Shown here one piece after another: positions 53,029-61,994 of a stretch of DNA of 64,000 nucleotides. Numbering within the stretch: the first letter of the stretch is position 1; each line of letters opens with the position of its first letter. The DNA is from Salinimicrobium sp050750585 (GTDB lineage: Bacteria; Bacteroidota; Bacteroidia; Flavobacteriales; Flavobacteriaceae). The notes under the pieces are model-generated. The model was not told the DNA's origin. It saw only the letters and a list, made by a program, of their open reading frames with translations, and ran no database searches. The position numbers and the translations under genes are program-made. The stretch is taken from the NCBI RefSeq assembly GCF_050750585.1, contig NZ_JBOJLM010000016.1:1-64000 (forward strand), read 5' to 3'.

Positions 53029-53036
53029 TACTTTTG
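53029..53036 (+). promoter_or_regulatory. Promoter box TACTTTTG of rsmG
   Basis: TACTTTTG fits TAnnTTTG and lies 18 bp before the rsmG start, implying a short leader. A TTG at the ideal upstream distance is not seen. Confidence 0.45.
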
Positions 53037-53053
53037 CTGAAAAATAAAAAAGT

Positions 53054-53683
53054 TTGGAGCTTCTCGAAAAATATTTTTCCAATTTCTCAAAAGATCAGAA
53101 GAATAAGTTTTCTAAACTGCAGGAACTGTACCAGGATTGGAATCTTAAGATAAATGTAGTCTCCCGTAAGGACATTGATGAACTTTACCTTCGGCACGTG
53201 CTGCATTCTCTGGGGATTGCCAAAGTTCAGGAATTTCTTCCCGGCACATCAATCCTTGATGTGGGCACAGGAGGCGGTTTTCCTGGTATTCCCCTTGCCA
53301 TTCTGCATCCCGAAACAAATTTTCACCTTGTAGACAGTATTGGTAAAAAGATCAAAGTGGTCAATGAAGTGGTTGAAGGCCTGGGCCTAAAAAATGTTCA
53401 CACTACCAACGCCAGGGTAGAAGAAGTGCCGGGGCATTACGACTTTATTGTAAGCAGGGCGGTTGCTGCCATGCCTACTTTTGTACACTGGACCACCGGT
53501 AAGATTGCGAAACAGAGCAAACACGAACTTAAAAATGGAATTCTCTACCTAAAAGGCGGAGACCTTTCTGAAGAACTGGCCGATTATCCCAAAGCCGTGA
53601 TCTATGAGCTGCCAGATTTCTTCGAAGAAGATTTTTTTGAGACCAAAAAGGTGGTGCATCTACCCCTGAAGTATAAAAAATAA
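53054..53683 (+). CDS. rsmG: 16S rRNA (guanine-527 N7) methyltransferase
   Basis: The 209-residue protein is a class I SAM methyltransferase with 'WNLKINVVSRKDIDELYLRH' and 'SILDVGTGGGFPGIPLAILH', the RsmG (GidB) signatures. It methylates N7 of G527 in 16S rRNA. The start codon is TTG (MELLEKYFSN); no ATG is in a suitable place. Length is normal. Confidence 0.95.
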   Translation: MELLEKYFSNFSKDQKNKFSKLQELYQDWNLKINVVSRKDIDELYLRHVLHSLGIAKVQEFLPGTSILDVGTGGGFPGIPLAILHPETNFHLVDSIGKKIKVVNEVVEGLGLKNVHTTNARVEEVPGHYDFIVSRAVAAMPTFVHWTTGKIAKQSKHELKNGILYLKGGDLSEELADYPKAVIYELPDFFEEDFFETKKVVHLPLKYKK

Positions 53684-53703
53684 GAAACCTCAAAAAATGG
53701 ACT

Positions 53704-53735
53704 AGCCCCCAAAAGTTGTATACTTATTGGGGGCT
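53704..53735. terminator. Convergent terminator between rsmG and the giant T9SS gene
   Basis: AGCCCCCAA and TTGGGGGCT form a 9-bp stem with a 14-base loop. On the minus strand a T-run (CCATTTTTTG) follows a few bases later, so it ends the giant gene's message best; it may also serve rsmG. The dispersed 19-bp palindrome lies directly beside it. Confidence 0.7.
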
Positions 53736-53737
53736 GG

Positions 53738-53756
53738 TCAAAAATGCCATTTTTGA
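53738..53756. repeat. 19-bp palindrome TCAAAAATGCCATTTTTGA
   Basis: Perfect copy of the dispersed palindrome in the 3' region between convergent genes rsmG and the giant T9SS gene, abutting the terminator stem. Confidence 0.75.
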
Positions 53757-53785
53757 GACCTCTTTTTTCATTTCGGCAAATTTAT

Positions 53786-56700
53786 TTAATCTACAAGGAA
53801 CTTGAGAGCCACACTCGAATCTTCCAGGTACACCCGCACGACGTACATTCCTTTAACCGGAACCTCTACCGGTAATTTTATTATGCTTCCCTGTTCAATT
53901 TCACTTTTGCTGTACGAATAGATTGCCTGCCCCACAGTGTTGTATAAAATGACATTTTTGACAGGTAATAAATCGTAATTTTTAATGACGAGCTGCTTTG
54001 ATTCTCCCAAATAAAGGACCTCTAATCCCGTTGAGGAAGGTTGAGGTTGTTGAGGTTTCTCAATGATGATGCTGTCGTCACCTCCATTGCTGCCGTCGTC
54101 ATCACCTCCTTCATCAGGGTCTCCCGGATCTTCTTCGGAAGGTTGATTGTCTTTAAAGACTATGGCGTATCGGTCATGGATGTTTCCCGCTGCGACTTCA
54201 GCAGTAAAATCTGATTCCTGCAGATTATGATAGGTGTCGGTATCATTGTCTTTTACAAAAATTGGAGCATTTTCGCCTATGTTCTCAAGCTCATCAATTG
54301 CAATGGTAATTTGGCCTCCTTTGGAAGTTTTAATGCCAAATGGCAACACCCTGCTTTCTCCAAAATCGGGCACCCCCTGAATGATGGCCTCTAATTCATT
54401 GAACAACCAGTACATATCTTCCCTGTTGTTTTCTATAAGGGGAGCGTCATAACCAAGGTCAAATCCTGAAGTCGTATTTTCATCAGCAGTAACCAGAAGC
54501 TGACGGTGGTAACCTTCAGGGGAACGGAATTTGATCCAGATCCTTTTTCTGCCTTCCGCAGTAGAAGATTTAGGCTCATTTAAGCCTTTTTTCTCCTGGG
54601 AATGAAATACCGATTTTGTGGGGTCAATTTCAGAAACAAAGAAACGCTGACTATTCCTGAACAAAATTTCTCCTCCATCAATGCTAACGCCATATTGAGA
54701 AGTGATAGATTCATCGAGGGCGGTACTTACAAAAAAGGCCTGGGCAACCGGAATGTACTGTTGAGGCCTCTCACCACCTTCATCTCCTGTAGCATTAATA
54801 CGTTCGTCATTTGCTATGGCTCTAATTCCGCCAGAAAGATTATACACTGCATAGCCGCCAATGTAAAGGGGCAGGTAGTGCGTGTTGCCTGAAAAATGCG
54901 ACCAGAAATAAAGGGAACCGTTAAAAACATTCGTGCCGTTTCTTCTATCCTCCAAATTATCGAGAATAAACTCATTGGCATCAATAGCCGATGGGTAAGG
55001 GTTCCCAATAAGGTAATTTTTTCCGGTAGTGATATTTAACGAAATGGTGTCGTTATTTGGCATTCCGGTGAACACGTAATTCTGAAGATCGAGAATTTCA
55101 CTGTACCCCGAAGATCCTTTCATGGAATATCCTTCTCCCGATTTTAAGAGCGTTGTACTTTCATTGATCTTCTCCCACTGGCTGTATTCATTTGAATCTC
55201 CAAAGAATTTATGCAGCCAGTAAGAACTTATTTTAATAGGGCTGGCCATAGCCTTGTCTGCCCAATGAAACTGATAGTTAAAGTCAATAATTTTTGGATT
55301 GGCAGGATCTGTACCATCTTTTAGTACTGAAGCGATTTTGTAACCGCTGTTTTGACCACTAATACTCACCGGTGATGTCCAGTAATTGTAATTGTAACTG
55401 CTGGCGGTTCCCTGCTGGTCTTTTTGTATGCTGCCATTTCCAACTAAAATACTACCCTGGGTCTGGACCAGCTGTGATTCTCCATTCAGGTCTATAAAAC
55501 CACCAAGATCGAGGTAGTTGGTTATGGTGAGGCCGTTTCCGGTTCCAGGTTGAATTCCGCTGGAGGTGCGTACAGGATTTTCACCCAGCATATCCAACTC
55601 TCCTCCATTTAGTAAAAATCCAAGCAGCGTAATATTTTGGCTTCCGGAATTTTGCTTGTGGGTGACATAGGCAATATTCCAGTTGATGTTTTCTCCATTG
55701 ATCCCCTTATCATTGGGCCAGGTCCAGAAATTCTCTCCGTCATCTCCAATATGAACATCCCATGTTGCCCGGGTTTTCCATGCGCCATCAGCTTCGGAAA
55801 TATAAGGAAGGGGTGCAGTATTTTGCTGAAGACTTTCAATATTCCGCAGATGCCCGTCTACACCATTATTTGCCCTGTCTACTGCTATTCCCTGGGCCAC
55901 TTTAGCATCTTCAGCAATAAGCCTGTAATAACTTGCGAGGGATGACCAGGATAAGGTTTCAGGAACATTCATGGGGAGAATTATTCCTTTTACGAAACTA
56001 CCATTGGGCTCAATGCGCTGGTTCATCATAAACCTTATTTGCTCTACAGAGAGGGCGGTGTTCCACACTCTGAGTTCTTCCATCCAGCCTTTAAAATAGT
56101 TTTGCGGTACTTCGGGATTCCCTGCGTTGTACATGGCACCAATAAGAAATGGAAACGAATTGGCTGTTGGTTTGGAGCCAGTAGCGTTTCCTACCTTGAT
56201 GCCGTCTACATATAACTCCACGCTACTGCCTTTAAAAACCACTGCAAGATGGTACCAGCGGGTGGTGCTTAATTTGTGTGAAGTAGAAACCGAATTTCCA
56301 TTCCATCTAAAGGTGGGTGCACCATTATTGATTACCAGGTCATAACCACTGGAAGTTAATGCCGCTGTGTTACGTTTTGAAATAATTGTTTTTAATCCCT
56401 GAACAGACTTCGGTCTAATCCAGACTCCCGTAGAAAAATCTGAAGAAAAGTTATTTCTGTCTCCAATATAGACGTAATCATCTACTCCATCAAAATCTAG
56501 AGTACTGCAATCGCCTTTAAAATTAACCGTCATGTCACTACTTGTTCCGCAGGTGCCATCGGCATGGGCAATTGTCCATCTTAACGTGTAAATACCTGCC
56601 GGGGCGCTAAAAGCTGAGGTTGGGTTATTGGGGTCGGCAAGTGTCCAGCTTGAATTTGGGGCATCAATTACCGTCCAGGTTCCCACGCCGGTCACGGGCG

Positions 56701-59700
56701 TATTTGCCTCCAGAACAGTATCGTAAAATCCGCATCCAAACGTTTGATCGGGGCCTGTTTCAGCAACAGTCAGCTGTTCAGGCTGGGTAATAGTGACCGG
56801 TACGATAGCCTGGCAGCCATTGGCATCAATCACAGTCACGGTGTAGTTCCCTGCAAGTAGATTTATCGCAGTAGCTGTGGTTTGTTCTGTTGGATCATTC
56901 CAGAGATATTCGTAGTAACTGTTGCCGTTTTCATCAATGAAGGGAGTGCCTCCCTGCGGTGAAGCTGTAGCTTTCCCTTTTTCACCATAGCAGGCAGGAT
57001 TAACAGAAGTGAGGTCAATGGAGATTGGAGCAAGCGGCTGTATGATCTCTACAGCCTCCGATCCAAATTTTTTGCCTTCACTGTCTTTCACCCAAACCGT
57101 ATAAGTGCCTGCTTCGAGACTATTGAACACATTAGAGCTTTGATAGGTTCCATTTGAACCGGTAATACTGAAATAATAAGGAGCTTTTCCTCCGGAAGCT
57201 TTTGCGGTTACAGTGCCGTTTTTGGAACCGTAGCACAGTAATTCATTTGCAGTAACGGTGACAAATAACGGAGCCTGTACCGTCTCGGGACTGTTGGTGG
57301 AATAACATTTGGGGTTGGGGCCCTGTCCGCACGTCCATTTGCTATTGTTGGAAAAGGTAAGGTATACATTTTCTACAACGAGTATGTCTCCGCAATTCCA
57401 ATCAACTTCAATGGTTTTTACTTTTTGAGGTATTGCCTGTTTATCGTATAGACACCTGCCTCTGTTCAGGCGGGTTACTTCCCCATTGGGATGTTCTATA
57501 GAAAAGATGTATTCCATATATAGCGAATACCGTGTGGGGCCAGAAGGCAGATCAAAGTAGATGAATTTTGAAATATCATCATCACAGGTTTCACTGGTAA
57601 TTTTGTTTCCGTTGGCATCACCGATGTAAAACGGACTGATTTCAAAATCATTTGATCCGCAGTCGTCAACAAAACATTCCCCTGCATAATGTATGATGGA
57701 AATGGTCTTTGAAACTCCGGTAGCATCAGTAACCGTAAGTTTTACATCTTTATTTCCTGTGGCAGAATAAATAACTTTATGAGATCCAGGGCCGGTAGCT
57801 GTAGCGGGAGTGGCATTTGCTCCAAAATTCCAGGAATAGGTATAAGGTCCCACTCCGCCCTTCGCAGAAAGATCTTCTACTTCAAAATATGAGGTTCTAA
57901 TAATGTCGGTATCACTGCCGCATACAGAGGTGGGAATTATTGGGGCATGGATAGCATCATATATGTGGACAGTAGTAGTAAGCTTACAACCCTTGTTGTC
58001 GGTTACTGTTACTTCGTATTCTCCTGCAACCAGATAATTTGCCGTTTTTGTAGTCTGTAGAATTGTGGTTTCTCCCTTTTTGCGCCACTCATAGGTATAT
58101 CCCGGAGTTCCTCCGGTAAAATCTACAGTTGCTGAACCAGTAGCTGTGCCATAGGAGGTAGTTCGCTGAATATTTGTATTTACCACAGATAGTGGTTGGG
58201 TCGGCTGATTAATTTTTAATGCAGAATTAAGCACTACGACACAGTTAGGGTATGCTGCATCTCTTATAGCTACGGAATATGTTCCTGCAATAAGTTGACT
58301 AAAGCTGGCAGTCGATTGCCAGCTGGTTCCATTAATGCTGTATTCATAAGAGCCATGCCCTCCTGAAGCGTTTGAAATATTAATGGCGCCACTATTTCCA
58401 TTTGCACAACTCACATCGGTTTTGGTGACTTGTGCGTTCATGAGATCCGCCTGTGATAATGTCACCGGTACCTGTACTGCACAACCATTAGCATCTTTCA
58501 CGAAGATCGTGTGATTTCCGGCTGGGAGGTTTTCAAAAAGTTTTGTGGAGTAGAAATTCTCATTATCTACAGAGAATTCGTAGGGAGGAGTACCGCCTGT
58601 AACAGTTCCGGCGGCGATCATGCCATCACTTCCTCCATGGCAGGTGACTGGTGTAGTTGCAGGTTCGGTGGTCATCGTCAACACTTCCGGCTGAGAAATT
58701 GTAACAGTTTCTAAAGCTTCACAGCCCTTGCTGTCTTTTACAGTGATCACATGATCTCCTGCGGAAAGATTACTGAAAGTAGTCGCTGTTGAGAAACCAC
58801 CTCCATTAATGCTATAGGTGTATCCCGAATTTCCGCCTGAAGCGGTGCCGACAGTTACAGTTCCGTCAGTTCCTCCGTTACAGGAAACGGGAGTGGTGGT
58901 GGAATTTGTGAGAGTCAGTACATCTGGCTGAGAAATTGTAACAGTTTCTGAAGCTTCACAGCCCTTGCTGTCTTTTACAGTGATGACATGATCTCCTGCA
59001 GAAAGATTATTAAAAGTAGTAGTTGTTGAAAAACTACCTCCATCAATGCTGTAAGTATAACCTGAGTTTCCACCTGAAGCAGTGCTGACAGTTACAGATC
59101 CGTCGTTTCCTCCATTACAGGAAACGGGCGTGGTGGTGGAGTTTGTCAGAGTCAGTACGTTTGGCTCAGAAATAGTCACAGTTTCTGAAGCTTCACAGCC
59201 CTTGCTGTCTTTTACAGTGATCACATGATCTCCTGCGGAAAGATTAGAGAAAGTAGTAGTTGTTGAAAAAGAACCTCCATTAATGCTGTAGGTGTAACCC
59301 GAATTTCCGCCTGAAGCAGTGCCGATTGTTACAGTTCCGTCAGTTCCTCCGTTACAGGAAACGGGCGTGGTGGTGGAATTTGTGAGAGTTAGTGGGTTCG
59401 GCTGAGAAATAGTAACAGTTTCTGAAGCTTCACAGCCCTTGCTGTCTTTTACAGTGATCACATGATCTCCTGCGGAAAGGTTAGAGAAAGTAGTAGTTGT
59501 TGAAAAAATTCCTCCATTAATGCTATAAGTATAATTTGAATTTCCGCCTGCAATCGAGCCGACAGTTACAGTACCATCACTTCCTCCATTACAGGAAACA
59601 GGTGTGGTGTTGGAGCCTGTAAGAGTCAGTACATCTGGCTGAGAGATTGTAACAGTTTCTGAAGCTTCACAGCCCTTGCTGTCTTTAACCTTGATGATAT

Positions 59701-61726
59701 GATCTCCTGCAGAAAGATTATTAAAAGTAGTGGTTGTAGAAAAAGAACTACCGTTGATGCTGTAAGTATAACCCGAGTTTCCGCCTGAAGCGGTGCCGAC
59801 AGTTGCCATTCCATCACTTCCTCCGTTACAGGAAACAGGAGTGGTGGTGGAGTTTGTTAGAGTCAGGACTTCCGGCTGGGAGATGGTAACAGTTTCCGAA
59901 ACTTCACAGCCCTTACTGTCTTTTACAGTGATGACATGATCTCCCGCGGAAAGATTATTAAAAGTAGTAGTTGTTGAAAAAGAACCACTGTTGATGCTGT
60001 AAGTATAACCTGAATTTCCACCTGCAATCGAGCCGACAGTTACAGTACCATCACTTCCTCCATTACAGGAAACAGGCGTGGTGGTGGAATTTGTGAGAGT
60101 CAATACATCCGGCTGAGAAATGGTGACAGTTTCTGAAGCTTCACAGCCCTTGCTGTCTTTCACAGTGATGACATGATCTCCTGCAGAAAGATTATTAAAA
60201 GTAGTAGTTGTTGAAAAACTACCTCCATCAATGCTGTAAGTATAACCTGAGTTTCCACCTGAAGCGGTCCCGACAGTTACAGTTCCGTCAGTTCCTCCGT
60301 TACAGGAAACGGGAGTGGTGGTGGAATTTGTGAGAGTCAGTACATCTGGCTCGTAAACTGTAACTGTTTCCGAAGCTTCACAGCCCTTACTGTCTCTAGC
60401 AGTAATGACATGATCTCCTGCGGAAAGGTTGCTGAACGTAGTGGCTGTAGAAAAACTACCTCCATTTATGCTGTAGGTATAACCTGAATTTCCGCCTGTA
60501 ACAGTGCCGATAGTTACAGTACCATCACTTCCTCCATTACAGGAAACAGGCGTGGTGGTGGAGTTTGTTAGAGTCAGGACGTCCGGCTGATAGATGGTAA
60601 GAGTTTCTGAAGCTTCACAACCCTTGCTGTCTTTTACAGTGATCACATGATCTCCTGCGGAAAAATTGGAGAAAGTAGTTGCTGTTGAGAAGCTACCTCC
60701 ATTTATGCTGTAAGTATAACCTGAGTTTCCACCTGTAACAGTGCCGACAGTTACATTTCCGTCAGTTCCTCCGTTACAGGAAACGGACGTGGTGGTGGAA
60801 TTTGTGAGAGTCAGGACGTTCGGCTGAGAAATTGTAACAGTTTCCGAAGCTTCACAGCCCTTACTGTCTTTTACAGTGATCACATGATCTCCTGCGGAAA
60901 GATTTCTGAAAGTTGTCGCTGTTGAAAAGGCTCCTCCATTAATGCTGTAAGTATAACCTGAATTTCCACCTGCAATCGAGCCGACAGTTACAGTACCATC
61001 ACTTCCTCCATTACAGGAAACGGGCGTGGTGGTGGAATTTGTGAGAGTTAGTACGTCCGGTTGAGAAATGGTAACAGTTTCTGAAGCTTCACAATTCTTG
61101 CTGTCTTTTACAGTGATCACATGATCTCCTGCGGAAAGATTAGAGAAGGTAGTGGCTGTTGAGAAATTACCTCCGTTGATGCTGTAAGTATAACCGGAAT
61201 TCCCACCTGAAGCATTGCCAACAGTTACTTTTCCATCAGTTCCTCCATTACAGGAAACGGGCGTGGTGGTGGAATTTATCAGAGTTAGTAAATCAGGTTC
61301 AGAAATTACAAGGTTTGAATTAAGGCTTGTTTGACAGGTGGAATCGGCCTTATCGGCAATGAGTACCTGATAGGTGCCGGGGTTGAGTCCGTTAAAGTTT
61401 CCGGAATCCTGCCAGGAGTTGCCATTGTCAATGCTATACTGATAACTTCCGCTCCCTCCTGAAGGTCCCGAAATATTTATTGATCCGTCACTGTTGCCAT
61501 TACAAGTGATGTTAGTTGAAGACAAACTGGCCGAGAGGCTACATTCCTGAAAAGCAGCAGAAAAAATTCCGTAAGGAGATTCCGCCCAACTTTGTGCCTG
61601 AGGCTGAAGTTCCTGAGGGAAAATGTAAGTATTTGATGTAGAGTTATTCCAAAAGGATGCCAGTACCGAACTTGTCAGTAGTAAAAAGAGGACCGAAATT
61701 TTGAGAGAATTGTAGATTTTCCCCAT
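53786..61726 (-). CDS. Giant SprB-repeat T9SS cargo protein with LamG domain
   Basis: This 2646-residue protein has a signal peptide (about 1-24), a first divergent SprB repeat (about 62-147), eleven nearly identical 79-residue SprB repeats (148-1016), further degenerate repeats and a PKD-like segment (about 1017-1400, 'GGVGPYTYSWNFGANATPAT'), a cysteine-containing region, two more SprB-type repeats, a laminin-G/concanavalin-like domain (about 1740-1905, 'LDFDGVDDYVYIGDRNNFSS'), a large C-terminal beta region, a short Asp/Gly-rich linker and a T9SS type A sorting domain in the last 75 residues. It should be secreted by T9SS and attached to the cell surface, like the gliding adhesin SprB. Its ligand is unknown. 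Confidence 0.9.
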   Translation of the reverse strand: MGKIYNSLKISVLFLLLTSSVLASFWNNSTSNTYIFPQELQPQAQSWAESPYGIFSAAFQECSLSASLSSTNITCNGNSDGSINISGPSGGSGSYQYSIDNGNSWQDSGNFNGLNPGTYQVLIADKADSTCQTSLNSNLVISEPDLLTLINSTTTPVSCNGGTDGKVTVGNASGGNSGYTYSINGGNFSTATTFSNLSAGDHVITVKDSKNCEASETVTISQPDVLTLTNSTTTPVSCNGGSDGTVTVGSIAGGNSGYTYSINGGAFSTATTFRNLSAGDHVITVKDSKGCEASETVTISQPNVLTLTNSTTTSVSCNGGTDGNVTVGTVTGGNSGYTYSINGGSFSTATTFSNFSAGDHVITVKDSKGCEASETLTIYQPDVLTLTNSTTTPVSCNGGSDGTVTIGTVTGGNSGYTYSINGGSFSTATTFSNLSAGDHVITARDSKGCEASETVTVYEPDVLTLTNSTTTPVSCNGGTDGTVTVGTASGGNSGYTYSIDGGSFSTTTTFNNLSAGDHVITVKDSKGCEASETVTISQPDVLTLTNSTTTPVSCNGGSDGTVTVGSIAGGNSGYTYSINSGSFSTTTTFNNLSAGDHVITVKDSKGCEVSETVTISQPEVLTLTNSTTTPVSCNGGSDGMATVGTASGGNSGYTYSINGSSFSTTTTFNNLSAGDHIIKVKDSKGCEASETVTISQPDVLTLTGSNTTPVSCNGGSDGTVTVGSIAGGNSNYTYSINGGIFSTTTTFSNLSAGDHVITVKDSKGCEASETVTISQPNPLTLTNSTTTPVSCNGGTDGTVTIGTASGGNSGYTYSINGGSFSTTTTFSNLSAGDHVITVKDSKGCEASETVTISEPNVLTLTNSTTTPVSCNGGNDGSVTVSTASGGNSGYTYSIDGGSFSTTTTFNNLSAGDHVITVKDSKGCEASETVTISQPDVLTLTNSTTTPVSCNGGTDGTVTVGTASGGNSGYTYSINGGGFSTATTFSNLSAGDHVITVKDSKGCEALETVTISQPEVLTMTTEPATTPVTCHGGSDGMIAAGTVTGGTPPYEFSVDNENFYSTKLFENLPAGNHTIFVKDANGCAVQVPVTLSQADLMNAQVTKTDVSCANGNSGAINISNASGGHGSYEYSINGTSWQSTASFSQLIAGTYSVAIRDAAYPNCVVVLNSALKINQPTQPLSVVNTNIQRTTSYGTATGSATVDFTGGTPGYTYEWRKKGETTILQTTKTANYLVAGEYEVTVTDNKGCKLTTTVHIYDAIHAPIIPTSVCGSDTDIIRTSYFEVEDLSAKGGVGPYTYSWNFGANATPATATGPGSHKVIYSATGNKDVKLTVTDATGVSKTISIIHYAGECFVDDCGSNDFEISPFYIGDANGNKITSETCDDDISKFIYFDLPSGPTRYSLYMEYIFSIEHPNGEVTRLNRGRCLYDKQAIPQKVKTIEVDWNCGDILVVENVYLTFSNNSKWTCGQGPNPKCYSTNSPETVQAPLFVTVTANELLCYGSKNGTVTAKASGGKAPYYFSITGSNGTYQSSNVFNSLEAGTYTVWVKDSEGKKFGSEAVEIIQPLAPISIDLTSVNPACYGEKGKATASPQGGTPFIDENGNSYYEYLWNDPTEQTTATAINLLAGNYTVTVIDANGCQAIVPVTITQPEQLTVAETGPDQTFGCGFYDTVLEANTPVTGVGTWTVIDAPNSSWTLADPNNPTSAFSAPAGIYTLRWTIAHADGTCGTSSDMTVNFKGDCSTLDFDGVDDYVYIGDRNNFSSDFSTGVWIRPKSVQGLKTIISKRNTAALTSSGYDLVINNGAPTFRWNGNSVSTSHKLSTTRWYHLAVVFKGSSVELYVDGIKVGNATGSKPTANSFPFLIGAMYNAGNPEVPQNYFKGWMEELRVWNTALSVEQIRFMMNQRIEPNGSFVKGIILPMNVPETLSWSSLASYYRLIAEDAKVAQGIAVDRANNGVDGHLRNIESLQQNTAPLPYISEADGAWKTRATWDVHIGDDGENFWTWPNDKGINGENINWNIAYVTHKQNSGSQNITLLGFLLNGGELDMLGENPVRTSSGIQPGTGNGLTITNYLDLGGFIDLNGESQLVQTQGSILVGNGSIQKDQQGTASSYNYNYWTSPVSISGQNSGYKIASVLKDGTDPANPKIIDFNYQFHWADKAMASPIKISSYWLHKFFGDSNEYSQWEKINESTTLLKSGEGYSMKGSSGYSEILDLQNYVFTGMPNNDTISLNITTGKNYLIGNPYPSAIDANEFILDNLEDRRNGTNVFNGSLYFWSHFSGNTHYLPLYIGGYAVYNLSGGIRAIANDERINATGDEGGERPQQYIPVAQAFFVSTALDESITSQYGVSIDGGEILFRNSQRFFVSEIDPTKSVFHSQEKKGLNEPKSSTAEGRKRIWIKFRSPEGYHRQLLVTADENTTSGFDLGYDAPLIENNREDMYWLFNELEAIIQGVPDFGESRVLPFGIKTSKGGQITIAIDELENIGENAPIFVKDNDTDTYHNLQESDFTAEVAAGNIHDRYAIVFKDNQPSEEDPGDPDEGGDDDGSNGGDDSIIIEKPQQPQPSSTGLEVLYLGESKQLVIKNYDLLPVKNVILYNTVGQAIYSYSKSEIEQGSIIKLPVEVPVKGMYVVRVYLEDSSVALKFLVD
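58679..61285 (-). repeat. Eleven 237-bp intragenic repeats
   Basis: Eleven tandem 237-bp units, in frame, encode the SprB repeats beginning 'TLTNSTTTPVSCNGG' and ending 'CEASETVTISQPDVL'. Variation clusters at a few positions: the segment after 'GTVTV' reads TASGG, TVTGG or SIAGG in the order (from the N-terminus) NAS, SIA, TVT, TVT, TAS, SIA, TAS, SIA, TAS, TAS, TAS, a mosaic expected from unequal crossing-over or gene conversion. Confidence 0.9.
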
Positions 61727-61777
61727 GGCAAACCGTTAAAAATCAGCAGGTAAAAGTAGGAAAATTTTCAAGATTGT

Positions 61778-61812
61778 ATTCTTTTATTCCTTTTTTTAAT
61801 CGATAAAAGAAT
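61778..61812. repeat. 10-bp inverted repeat upstream of the giant gene
   Basis: ATTCTTTTAT (61778-61787) and ATAAAAGAAT (61803-61812) form an inverted repeat separated by 15 T-rich bases, between the two T9SS genes. It could be a terminator for the upstream gene or a regulatory site for the giant gene. The rest of 61727-61994 shows nothing clear. Confidence 0.4.
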
Positions 61813-61994
61813 AATAACTCCGATTAAATGCACTTCTTTGAAGGTTAATTTGCCTAAAACCACTTCCAGATCCTTTTGCATAGGGTTTTTGAACTTGGTT
61901 TTATTGCGAAATAACTTTTCGAGAGTTGTGATTCAGTGCTGTCACAACTTTCAGGTATTGATGAAAATTTGATGACAGAAATGAGCAAAAAACC

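Noticed and set aside
58679..61285. Relationship between the 237-bp SprB repeats and the 235-238-bp intergenic repeats
   Set aside because: The similar length is coincidence: the sequences have nothing in common, and the first is fixed by a 79-residue protein repeat.
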